This document shows, piece by piece, positions 19,835 through 27,943 of a stretch of DNA of 40,998 bases (within the stretch, counting starts at the first letter, position 1; every line of letters begins with the position of its first letter). This DNA is from an uncultured Eubacteriales bacterium. Its GTDB lineage: Bacteria; Bacillota; Clostridia; Oscillospirales; Acutalibacteraceae. The stretch covers positions 1 to 40,998 of the forward strand of contig OMXW01000003.1 in assembly GCA_900315085.1 (NCBI GenBank), given 5' to 3'. The notes beneath the pieces are model-generated. The model had not been told where the DNA came from. It made no database searches and saw only the letters and a program-made list of their open reading frames with translations. Made by a program: the position numbers and the translations under genes.

Positions 19835-22543
19835 TTATTCTACATTTATTTCGCAGAACGCTATTCTTCCGTTGAAAGTTCTTGCGGAAACCGTTGCCTT
19901 GCCCTTTGACTTTGCGGTTACAATGCCGTTTTTATCGACGCGGCACACGCTCGGGTCTGAGGACATATAGGTTATGTTGCAGGCGATCGAGCTTATTGGG
20001 AATGTACATTCAAGCTGAGTTTTTTCGCCCTTGTCAAGATTTACCTCGTTAGTTGTAAAGCTTATGCTTTCGGGGGCTGACATTACCGATACCGTGCAGT
20101 GCGCCTGCATTCCGTTGAAGGCTGTCGCGGTGATTTCGGCTGTTCCCTGTCCTACCGCCGAAGCGTAACCTGTTTTTGAATCGATTTCAACCGCTTTTGG
20201 GTTGGACGACTTATACACAAGATAGTTGCTGGCGGTGTTTTCGGGCATTTTTGCTTCGAATTTATAGCCCTCGCCTATTCCGAGACCGAGCCAGTCCTCA
20301 ACAAACCATACAGCGTACGGAGCCGCCTTGACGATTACGTTGCAGTTGGCGATTTTCTTGTTGTAGGTACTTGCGACGATTGTTGCGGTGCCAACCGATT
20401 TACCTGTGATTATTCCGCCCGTATCGCTAATACCTACCGCCTTTTCATTGTTAGAGGTATAGAGCACGCGGTGTGAGCTTGAATTTTTGGGTGAAAGCGA
20501 GCTGTCAAGGTCAAACTTTTCGCCCTGTCCGATTGTCAGCATATCCGCGTTGAGCGAGATATTCTCAGGCGCTTTGCGCACCTCTACATTGCAGGTTTCG
20601 GAAATATCGTTAGCCGCCTTGACGGTGATTTTTGCCTTTCCGATTTTCTTTGCCGTAACCTTGCCGCTGCCGTCAACCGAAGCTACGCTGCTGTCCGAGC
20701 TTTTCCAGATAAACTTTGACTTTGCGTTGGAGGGTGAAAGCGTGAGTGACAGGGGATATTTTTCGCCTATGCCCATTGTGAGCGAGTCGGTGTTGAGCGA
20801 TATGCTTTTGAGCTGAGCTGCCTTGAAATAGTTGTCGCCTATTTTGCCCTTGCTGTTGTTCATTCGCTCTATTCCCGCGTCCTTGGTGCTGAAAATCGTG
20901 TTCTTCTCAATTTTACCCGCAGAGGACTTTTCCTTTACGAAAACGCCACGTCCGCCTGTGTTGGTGATGTAGTTTTCGGAGATTTTCTTGTTGCCCTTGC
21001 TCTTTTTGAAAAGAATACCGTCGGACGCGGTTTTCATGATCGTATTGTAATTGATGTGTCTTACACTTGAGTTGTCGCAGCAGATTCCGATATTTTTTGC
21101 GTTGTCGATTTCGTTGCTCTCGATAACCGGAACAGAGCTTTTGTAGACGCTTATGCCGTTGCACGCCGCGTCGCTCACGGAGTTGCCCTTGATATTGTCA
21201 ATCTGCGATTCGTAGATTTGGATTCCGTGGAAGTCGTTTCTGTACTTCCTGTTGTCCGAGCACCTCAGCGTATTGTTAAGAACGCTGCATGACTTGGCGT
21301 CTATCATTCTGATTCCGTAGCCGCTTACATCGATCGTATTGTTCTTGACGGTGACGCCCTTTGCGCTGTAGTCGCCCTTTGGGAGAGCTCCGCTTCCGTC
21401 CTCGTAGGTGCTGTAAACCTTGCCGAGAACCTTGCCTGTTACGGTGATTCCCGCGGGCTCGTATCCGGCGTATTTATCCTTTATCTTGCCGCAGCCCGTG
21501 ATCGTATTGTTGCTGATTACGATGTTGCTGTCGAACGCTCCGCTGTATTTGTCGGAGCAGTGGCTTTCGGTTCCGCCCTCCTTGGCTACGGCGCTCGATT
21601 TATACGCGCCCATTCCGTTGCCGAGAATTGAATAAACCGAGATTCCGCGCGGAGTGTTTTCAATTGTATTTCCGCTGATTTCGCAGTTCTTCCAGTTCAT
21701 TGTCTGGATTGCGGCGCTTGTAATATTCTTGAACTTGTTGTTTTTGATTTTGATTCCGTCAAACGGATTGTTCAGAATCATGGTGTGGGTGCCGATTCCG
21801 CGCGGTACGTTCTCAAAGGTACAGCCCTCGATTACGACGTTTTTCATAGCGAGATCCTCGGAACGGCAGTCAACGATATGTCCTGATTTCAGAATATCGA
21901 GCTGGATAGCCTCATAGCCTACGTCGTTGGGGTCGAGCTTTTGATCCTTGAACGTGCAGTTTTTTACATTGAAGCCGTTTACGCCCGCAATCTCCATGAT
22001 ATGACCGTTTTTGACGTTCTTGAAGGTTGTGCCGTTAAAGGTTAGCTTTGACGAATGTGCCGCCTTTATCATTGTGTTTTCGGTGCTGCTTCCGTCAAAA
22101 ACTCCGCCCGTTACCGTCATATTGCAGTATTCGTCGTAGCCTGTTGCGCCGCTGTTTTCGGTGTCGTAGTCACCGGTGCGGAGCATATTGGCTGAGCTTT
22201 CCTTGTTGCGCACAAGCTTTACGTTTTTGAGATAAAGCTCGGTGTTGCTGTAGATATGAAGGGCGCGCGTGAGGTCGTATTCTCCGGGCTCTACAACAAC
22301 CCTGTAGATGTTGTCATTTGTAGCGCTGTATCGCGCGATATCAAGAGCCGCCTGGATCGCGGAGTAGGTGCCCTTGTCCTTTATCTCGGAGGAGCGCACG
22401 GTGATTTGAGTATCGGTGATATCAAGCCCCGGGCTTTGAGCCAGTGCGGGCAGAGTTGAAAACGAGGTGACCGCGAACGCCGCTGTCAGCGATACAGACG
22501 CAGCAGCGTATTTGATTTTTCTTGATATTTTTATGTTGCGCAC
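19835..22543 (-). CDS. secreted right-handed beta-helix protein with four Big2 domains
   Basis: 902 residues. Signal peptide about 1-36 (KIKYAAASVSLTAAFAVTSF...ALAQ). Residues about 60-570 are a parallel beta-helix with recurring turns such as VIEGCTFENVPRGIG, IKNNKFKNITSAAIQ and VKNNTIDVSGYGIRMI. About 585-900 are four Ig-like Big2 repeats, each with an SL..G....L.....P, S....V..V...G.V.A...G.A.I pattern. Such proteins bind or act on polysaccharide at the cell surface. No SLH, LPXTG or dockerin motif is visible, so anchoring is unclear. The frame opens with GTG at 22543, but that codon lies inside the GGAGG site; the codon at ideal spacing (22534) is ATA. It has its own consensus promoter. 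Confidence 0.9.
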   Translation of the reverse strand: MRNIKISRKIKYAAASVSLTAAFAVTSFSTLPALAQSPGLDITDTQITVRSSEIKDKGTYSAIQAALDIARYSATNDNIYRVVVEPGEYDLTRALHIYSNTELYLKNVKLVRNKESSANMLRTGDYDTENSGATGYDEYCNMTVTGGVFDGSSTENTMIKAAHSSKLTFNGTTFKNVKNGHIMEIAGVNGFNVKNCTFKDQKLDPNDVGYEAIQLDILKSGHIVDCRSEDLAMKNVVIEGCTFENVPRGIGTHTMILNNPFDGIKIKNNKFKNITSAAIQTMNWKNCEISGNTIENTPRGISVYSILGNGMGAYKSSAVAKEGGTESHCSDKYSGAFDSNIVISNNTITGCGKIKDKYAGYEPAGITVTGKVLGKVYSTYEDGSGALPKGDYSAKGVTVKNNTIDVSGYGIRMIDAKSCSVLNNTLRCSDNRKYRNDFHGIQIYESQIDNIKGNSVSDAACNGISVYKSSVPVIESNEIDNAKNIGICCDNSSVRHINYNTIMKTASDGILFKKSKGNKKISENYITNTGGRGVFVKEKSSAGKIEKNTIFSTKDAGIERMNNSKGKIGDNYFKAAQLKSISLNTDSLTMGIGEKYPLSLTLSPSNAKSKFIWKSSDSSVASVDGSGKVTAKKIGKAKITVKAANDISETCNVEVRKAPENISLNADMLTIGQGEKFDLDSSLSPKNSSSHRVLYTSNNEKAVGISDTGGIITGKSVGTATIVASTYNKKIANCNVIVKAAPYAVWFVEDWLGLGIGEGYKFEAKMPENTASNYLVYKSSNPKAVEIDSKTGYASAVGQGTAEITATAFNGMQAHCTVSVMSAPESISFTTNEVNLDKGEKTQLECTFPISSIACNITYMSSDPSVCRVDKNGIVTAKSKGKATVSARTFNGRIAFCEINVE

Positions 22544-22572
22544 CTCCTTTTTACATTATTCGTCTATTTTCT

Positions 22573-22601
22573 ATTTTAGAATATCTGTTGAAAAATGTCA
22601 A
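22573..22601 (-). promoter_or_regulatory. sigma-A promoter of the beta-helix/Big2 gene
   Basis: Minus strand perfect TTGACA (22596-22601), 17-bp spacer, TAAAAT (22573-22578). The predicted 5' leader is only about 25 nt. Confidence 0.85.
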
Positions 22602-22662
22602 CTAAATTCACATAATTTTCATAAAAAAGATATTTATATTAGTTGAAATTAAAAAAGACTGA

Positions 22663-22819
22663 GGCTGCCGCATTAAGCGATTATTACCTAAAAGTGTCAT
22701 TTCGACCATGCGAAGCGCGTGGAGAAATCCCCTAATGCAATAACAATTTGCTTCCTATTTGGGGGATTTCTCGACTTTGCTCGGAATGACATGGTAATTT
22801 TTGGCTTAATGCGGCAGCC
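22663..22819. mobile_element. MITE-like element, copy A
   Basis: About 157 bp with perfect 16-bp terminal inverted repeats, GGCTGCCGCATTAAGC (22663-22678) and its complement (22804-22819). Inside is palindromic repeat copy 3 (22694-22792), with GTCATTTCGACC and CTCGGAATGACAT arms. It encodes nothing. It ends 6 bp from the metA stop codon. A second, inverted copy lies at 25324-25484. Confidence 0.85.
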
Positions 22820-22825
22820 CCATGT

Positions 22826-23761
22826 TTATTTATCCTGAACGTACTTTTCAAGCTCATTCAAATCGTACGGCGTTGCCTGATATACGAAGTAGTTGAGCCA
22901 GTTTGTGTAGAGCAGCGTCGCGTTGCTGCGCCATACCATGGGCGGAACGCGCGTGGGGTCGTTGTTCGGGAAGTAGTTGTACGGTACCTGCGGATTAATT
23001 CCGCGGTTGAGGTCGCGCATATATTCGTTTGCGAGGGTGTCGCGGTCGTATTCCGCGTGACCTGTTACAAACACCTGTCTGCCCGATTTTGAGCAGATTA
23101 TTGACACTCCCGCCTTTTCGCTAACGGCGAGCACATCGAGCGAGGGAGCTTTGCGAACATCGTCAAGCTTTACGCCTGTGTAGCGCGAATGGGGAATCTG
23201 AAATGTATCGTCAAAGCCGCGCATCAGCTCGTGATGCGGGTCGAGCACGTTGTGGGTATATATTCCGCTCAGCTTTTCGGGAAGCGAGTGCTTTTTTACT
23301 CCGTAGTGGTAGTATAGTCCTGCCTGAGCGCCCCAGCAGATGTGGAAGGTTGAGTAAACGTTTGTCTTTGACCACTCCATTATCTGACAAAGCTCATCCC
23401 AGTAGTCTACCTCCTCGAACTCAAGCTGTTCAACGGGCGCGCCTGTGATTATAAGTCCGTCAAAGGTGTCGTTCTTTACGTCCTCAAACGTCTTGTAGAA
23501 GGTGTTGAGGTGATTTGACGAGGTATTCTTTGAAACGTGGGAAGCTGTTTGTAACAGCTCGATGTCTACCTGAAGCGGACTGTTTCCGAGCAGGCGCAGA
23601 AGCTGGGTTTCGGTTGTGATTTTTGTCGGCATCAGGTTTAATATAAGAATTTTCAAAGGACGGATGTCCTGCTTTAACGCGACGTCGTCAGGCATGACAA
23701 AGATGTTCTCACTTTCCAGTACCTTGATCGCGGGCAAATTGCTTTGAACCTTGATGGGCAT
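22826..23761 (-). CDS. metA: homoserine O-acyltransferase MetA, predicted to use acetyl-CoA
   Basis: 311 residues, full length. The triad is in place: Cys142 ([10 protein letters not shown]), His235 and Glu237 ([10 protein letters not shown]). Residue 111 is Glu ([10 protein letters not shown]); by family knowledge Glu at this position goes with acetyl-CoA and Gly with succinyl-CoA, so the product is probably O-acetylhomoserine, the first step from homoserine to methionine. Start: ATG 23761 behind CGGAGGTGATAAT. It lies 41 bp downstream of proS on the same strand and is probably cotranscribed. I see no SAM riboswitch or T-box before it. Confidence 0.96.
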   Translation of the reverse strand: MPIKVQSNLPAIKVLESENIFVMPDDVALKQDIRPLKILILNLMPTKITTETQLLRLLGNSPLQVDIELLQTASHVSKNTSSNHLNTFYKTFEDVKNDTFDGLIITGAPVEQLEFEEVDYWDELCQIMEWSKTNVYSTFHICWGAQAGLYYHYGVKKHSLPEKLSGIYTHNVLDPHHELMRGFDDTFQIPHSRYTGVKLDDVRKAPSLDVLAVSEKAGVSIICSKSGRQVFVTGHAEYDRDTLANEYMRDLNRGINPQVPYNYFPNNDPTRVPPMVWRSNATLLYTNWLNYFVYQATPYDLNELEKYVQDK

Positions 23762-23802
23762 ATTATCACCTCCGTGTAATGTGAATCAAAACGATTTGTT
23801 GA

Positions 23803-25242
23803 TTAATACTGCTTGCCCCAGAATACCATGTGCTTTGCGGGTTTTCCGCAGCATACGCAGGTATCGGCAAGATGTTCCTCCTCAAAGGGGATACAGCGGC
23901 TTTTTACTCCGCCTGTTACGTCCTTGAGCTTATCCTCGCACTCGCTGTCGCCGCACCACATTGCCTTGATAAAGCCGGGCTTGTTCTTTGCGGTTTCGAT
24001 GAATTCTTCATAGCTTGTTGCAGTGAAGGTCTTTTCAGCGGTGTTCCTTGCGGCGCGGTCGTACATATCGCTGTGGATCGTTACCATGAGCTTCTCAATA
24101 AAGTCTGAAAGCTCGCTCAGCGCAACGAACGCCTTTTCGCGGGTGTCGCGTCTTACTACGACGCACTGGTTCTTTTCAATATCCTTGGGTCCGATTTCAA
24201 CGCGGACGGGCACGCCCTTCATCTCATATTCGGCAAACTTCCAGCCGGGAGCGTGGTCGCTGTCGTCAAGCTTTACGCGGAACTTCTTTGCAAGCTCCTC
24301 TTTGAGCTCATATGCTTTGTCCAAAACGCCCTCCTTGTGCTGGGCGATGGGAATGATGGCTACCTGAATGGGCGCGATTTTGGGCGGAAGAACAAGTCCG
24401 TCGTCGTCGCTGTGTACCATAATAAGCGCGCCGAGCATACGGGTCGAGGTGCCCCATGAGGTCTGGTGCGGATAGTGGAGCTTATTGTCCTTGCCGGCGT
24501 AGGTGATACCGAAGCTCTTTGCGAAGCCGTCGCCGAAATAGTGCGATGTACCGCCCTGCAGAGCTACGCCGTTGTGCATCATCGGCTCAATGGTATATGT
24601 AGCCTCAGCGCCCGCAAATTTTTCCTTCTCGGTTTTCTGACCGATCACTGCGGGGATTGCAAGGGTTTCCTTGTAGAAGTCACTGTATACATGAAGCATT
24701 TTGAGGGTTTCTTCCTTTGCTTCCTCAGCGGTTGCGTGCATTGTGTGACCTTCCTGCCACAAAAACTCAGAGGTGCGCAGGAACGGACGGGTCGTTTTTT
24801 CCCATCTTACAACACTGCACCACTGGTTGTACAGCTTTGGCAGGTCGCGGTATGTATTGATTACCTTTTTGTAGTGCTCGCAGAAAAGAGTTTCCGAGGT
24901 GGGACGTACGGCAAGGCGCTCGGTGAGCTTTTCCTGACCGCCGATCGTTACCCACGCACATTCGGGCGCAAAGCCCTCAACGTGGTCTTTTTCCTTTTGA
25001 AGAAGGCTTTCGGGAATGAACATGGGCATATACACGTTTTCGTGTCCTGTTTCCTTGAAGCGTCTGTCCATGTCTGCCTGCATGAGCTCCCAGATTGCGT
25101 AGCCGTAAGGACGGATAACCATACAGCCCTTTACGCCGGAGTAATCAACAAGCTCAGCCTTTTTTACAATGTCGGTATACCATTTTGCGAAGTCCTCGTC
25201 GCGGCTCGTGATTGCCTCGACCATCTTTTTATTTCCTGCCAT
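23803..25242 (-). CDS. proS: prolyl-tRNA synthetase, short archaeal/eukaryal-type
   Basis: 479 residues, the size of type-3 ProRS, which lacks the bacterial INS editing domain. Class II motifs: motif 1 near [18 protein letters not shown], motif 2 [20 protein letters not shown] with LWQEGHTMH, and motif 3 [20 protein letters not shown]. The anticodon domain follows ([14 protein letters not shown]...), then a C-terminal zinc-binding region with Cys pairs ([17 protein letters not shown]) and the typical C-terminal Tyr. It charges tRNA-Pro in the cytosol. Start: ATG 25242 behind GGAGGAGTAT. A strong promoter lies just upstream and metA follows. Confidence 0.97.
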   Translation of the reverse strand: MAGNKKMVEAITSRDEDFAKWYTDIVKKAELVDYSGVKGCMVIRPYGYAIWELMQADMDRRFKETGHENVYMPMFIPESLLQKEKDHVEGFAPECAWVTIGGQEKLTERLAVRPTSETLFCEHYKKVINTYRDLPKLYNQWCSVVRWEKTTRPFLRTSEFLWQEGHTMHATAEEAKEETLKMLHVYSDFYKETLAIPAVIGQKTEKEKFAGAEATYTIEPMMHNGVALQGGTSHYFGDGFAKSFGITYAGKDNKLHYPHQTSWGTSTRMLGALIMVHSDDDGLVLPPKIAPIQVAIIPIAQHKEGVLDKAYELKEELAKKFRVKLDDSDHAPGWKFAEYEMKGVPVRVEIGPKDIEKNQCVVVRRDTREKAFVALSELSDFIEKLMVTIHSDMYDRAARNTAEKTFTATSYEEFIETAKNKPGFIKAMWCGDSECEDKLKDVTGGVKSRCIPFEEEHLADTCVCCGKPAKHMVFWGKQY

Positions 25243-25282
25243 ATATACTCCTCCATTTTGGAATCATTATCGTAACATTACT

Positions 25283-25310
25283 ATTATACATTAATTTATT
25301 TTTTTGTCAA
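25283..25310 (-). promoter_or_regulatory. sigma-A promoter of proS-metA
   Basis: Minus strand perfect TTGACA (25305-25310), 16-bp A/T-only-rich spacer, perfect TATAAT (25283-25288). Confidence 0.85.
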
Positions 25311-25323
25311 TGAAAACGCGAAA

Positions 25324-25484
25324 GGGGCTGTCGCATTAAGCCAAAAATTACCATGTCATTCCGAGCGTAGCCGAGAAATCCCCCTAATAGGAAGCAAATT
25401 GTTATTGCATTAGGGGATTTCTCCACGCGCTTCGCTTGGTCGAAATGACATCTTTAGGTAATAATCGCTTAATGTGTCAGTCCC
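25324..25484. mobile_element. MITE-like element, copy B (inverted relative to copy A)
   Basis: The reverse complement matches copy A nearly base for base (TTAAGCGATTATTACCTAAA, then GATGTCATTTCGACC..., CAATAACAATTTGCTTCCTA). The terminal repeats (GGGGCTGTCGCATTAAGCC and GCTTAATGTGTCAGTCCC) have three or four mismatches, so it looks older than copy A. Inside is palindromic repeat copy 4 (25353-25451). It ends about 13 bp past the stop codon of the heptad-repeat gene. Confidence 0.83.
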
Positions 25485-25497
25485 TTTTGAGAATATA

Positions 25498-27927
25498 TTA
25501 TTTGTCCTTTTCGATTCCGTCGGTTTTGAAGATGAAGTCTACCTTGCCGTCGGCGTCGTCAGCGAGTCCGCTGTAGGATTTGTAGTTCTTTGATACGTCG
25601 GAAATTGCCTTGATTCGCTCTACAAGTGATTTCAAATCGCCGTCAGCGGCTTTTTTGAGCTTGTCAACGCCTTTTTCCTTGTACTCCTTCATGCCTTTGT
25701 TGAGCGTCATTGAGCCTTCTTTGAGCTTTGTTATGCCGTCAATCAGCGCGCCCGAGCCTGACTTGAGCTTGAATATTCCCGTTACCAGCTCGCCTGTTCC
25801 GGAATCGAGAGTTTTTGCGCCCGAGCTTAGCTTTTTTGCGCCGGCTTCAAGCTGTGAGGAACCATTTTTCAGCTCGCCTGCTCCGCTTCTGAGAGTGCCT
25901 GTGCCGTTTTTGAGCTGACTTGCGCCGCTGCTTAATGTGCTTGTGCCGCTCTTGAGCTTGTCAGCGCCGCTCTTTAACTCGCTTGTGCCGCTCTTTAAGG
26001 TGCCTGTGCCGCTGAGGATATCCTTTGCGCCTCCGCTTGCCTTGTCAACGCCGTCGGTGTAGTCGATGATTCCCTTATAGAATGTATTGTAGCTGTCGAG
26101 CTGAGTTTTGAGAGCTTCGAGCGATTTTCTGCCTGCAGTCATCTTTGCAGCGCCCTCGGATATTTGCTTCTGCACTTCCTCGGACTTCATGTTTTTATCG
26201 ATAATTGAAGTAATCTGAGCCTCGGTCTGAGAATCTATTGTACCCTGCATCGCAGTCATCTGAGTGCTGACCGCCTGAGATATCTGAGCCTGGGTTTCCT
26301 CGGGGATTTGTCCCGCGGCTACAGCCGCGTCGTACTGCTCCGCTGTCATTGACAAGCCTGCCGCCGCAAGTACGCCCTCGGTTACCTGCTTTCTGACCGC
26401 GTTTTCAACGCCCTGTCTGATTACGTCCTTCTGACTGTTTACGGTTGCCGTTACCGTGTTGAGCGCTACGCCGTAGGCGTACTTCTGCGCGTTTTCGTCG
26501 CTCATTGAAGCGATAAGTCCGGAAAGCACCTTGCCGTAGTTTTCGATTGTCAGCTTGTCGGCTGTAAGTCCTGCCGCCGCGATCTGGGTATCCGCGGTTG
26601 AAAGTAAGGTATTGAAAACCTGCTTTGCGCCGGCTTTAAGACTGCTGCTGTTTGATGAAATCTTATTGAGTCCGCCGGAAAGCGAAGCGATATAGCCCTG
26701 AAGCTCGGCTACGCCGCTGTCAAGCTTTGACGCTCCGCCCGCGAGTGAGCCTGCGCCGCTGTCTACCTGAGCCGCGCCGTTTTTAAGGCTGTAGGCTCCG
26801 TCGTCAAGAGTTCCTGCTCCGCCCGAAAGCTCGCCTACGCCGCTGTTGAGCTTTGACGCGCCCGCGCTGAGAGTGTCGGTGCCGTTTGAGAGTGATTCGG
26901 TTCCGCTCTTGATTTGCTTTGCGCCCGAATAGAGCTTGTCGATTCCGTCGATCAACTCGCCGGATTTATCGAGCAGGGTGCTCAGTCCCGTATAGAGCTG
27001 AGATGTGCCGTCGAGCAGCTTTTCGGTTGCGTCGGAGAGCTCGTTGAGCTGCTTGTTGAGGTCTTTAGCCTTTTTGTCAAGCTTTGTTGTGTCGAAGTCG
27101 TTGAACATGTCGTTCGTGGCAACGGTGAGTGTGGTTGCAAGCTCAAAGTCCTTTACGTCGGCTGTGATTTCCACTGTCGATGGAATATCGAGCTCGTCGC
27201 TTTTCAGCTTCAACGTATCCTGCATACCCGGGAGAGCAAAGCCGGCAACATAGGTATGGCTGCCGTCGTTGATTATCTTTCCGTTTGAAACGGCTACATT
27301 GCTGAACTTTTCGTTGTCGAGCATCATGCCCGTGAGCATTACAAACGGAACGTAGATTTTCTCTTTTTTGGCGTTGACCGTTTTTTCCTCATATTTGCGG
27401 TTGGTGTAGGTTATCTTCATCTTTAGCTTGCCGCTTTTGCCTGCAAGCTCCTTGGGTGAAGTTTCTTTGCCGTCGAGCATATAGACGATGTTTACGCCTA
27501 CGGGAAGCTCGGCTGTGCCTGTGCCCTTATAATAGATATCCGAACCGTTGGCGTCCCATTCGTAGGAGTTCTTTTCGTTGATAGTATAGCTGTTGTCGCC
27601 CTTTACCGTTTCAACGTCTTTCAGATTTGAAATGTCCTTGATTTTCTTTGCGCCCTCGGTGTTCTTTATCCAGTCGCTTACTATTACCTTGTTAGGATTT
27701 CCGTTAGCGTCGGAGATTACATATACCGTTTCTTCTTTATTGTATTTCTTTGCTTCCTTAGCCTTTGTTTCATCCGCTTTCTTTGCTTCATCCGTCTTTG
27801 GAGCCGAAGCCTGAGTGCCTGTGCTCTCAACTCCTGCCGCGAATGACGCCATGCTGACGCCGCTGCACAGAATCATAAGGCTCATTGCCGCTGAGAGAAC
27901 CTTTGGCAAATTCTTCCTGATATTCAT
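25498..27927 (-). CDS. secreted protein with xxxLxxG heptad repeats, partner of an MMPL transporter
   Basis: 809 residues. Signal peptide 1-31 (LPKVLSAAMSLMILCSGVSM ASFAAG). A Lys/Ala-rich linker precedes a beta-rich domain of about 200 residues. Two long arrays of the heptad xxxLxxG follow, near 320-410 (LSAGASKLNSGVGELSGGAG...) and 640-770 (LKSGTSELKSGADKLKSGTS...). Between them is an Ala/Gln-rich helical segment (AAAGLSMTAEQYDAAVAAGQ). The repeats match the class found in YhgE/Pip-like and MMPL-associated proteins, which form long coiled rods outside the membrane. There is no C-terminal membrane segment. Start: ATG 27927 behind CGGAGG, 16 bp after the MMPL gene. Confidence 0.88.
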   Translation of the reverse strand: MNIRKNLPKVLSAAMSLMILCSGVSMASFAAGVESTGTQASAPKTDEAKKADETKAKEAKKYNKEETVYVISDANGNPNKVIVSDWIKNTEGAKKIKDISNLKDVETVKGDNSYTINEKNSYEWDANGSDIYYKGTGTAELPVGVNIVYMLDGKETSPKELAGKSGKLKMKITYTNRKYEEKTVNAKKEKIYVPFVMLTGMMLDNEKFSNVAVSNGKIINDGSHTYVAGFALPGMQDTLKLKSDELDIPSTVEITADVKDFELATTLTVATNDMFNDFDTTKLDKKAKDLNKQLNELSDATEKLLDGTSQLYTGLSTLLDKSGELIDGIDKLYSGAKQIKSGTESLSNGTDTLSAGASKLNSGVGELSGGAGTLDDGAYSLKNGAAQVDSGAGSLAGGASKLDSGVAELQGYIASLSGGLNKISSNSSSLKAGAKQVFNTLLSTADTQIAAAGLTADKLTIENYGKVLSGLIASMSDENAQKYAYGVALNTVTATVNSQKDVIRQGVENAVRKQVTEGVLAAAGLSMTAEQYDAAVAAGQIPEETQAQISQAVSTQMTAMQGTIDSQTEAQITSIIDKNMKSEEVQKQISEGAAKMTAGRKSLEALKTQLDSYNTFYKGIIDYTDGVDKASGGAKDILSGTGTLKSGTSELKSGADKLKSGTSTLSSGASQLKNGTGTLRSGAGELKNGSSQLEAGAKKLSSGAKTLDSGTGELVTGIFKLKSGSGALIDGITKLKEGSMTLNKGMKEYKEKGVDKLKKAADGDLKSLVERIKAISDVSKNYKSYSGLADDADGKVDFIFKTDGIEKDK

Positions 27928-27943
27928 ATACTTAACCTCCGAT

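Noticed and set aside
23762-23802. SAM riboswitch or T-box before metA
   Set aside because: The gap to proS is only 41 bp and holds little beyond the ribosome site.
24466-25275. 269-codon plus-strand ORF opposite proS
   Set aside because: It lies wholly antisense to a certain prolyl-tRNA synthetase gene, has no ribosome site and its translation is Cys/Val/Phe-rich shadow sequence.
25610-26990. Short-period DNA repeats that could suggest a CRISPR or satellite array
   Set aside because: They are the codons of the xxxLxxG heptads; spacing is a multiple of 21 bp, units diverge at wobble positions and there are no constant repeats with unique spacers.
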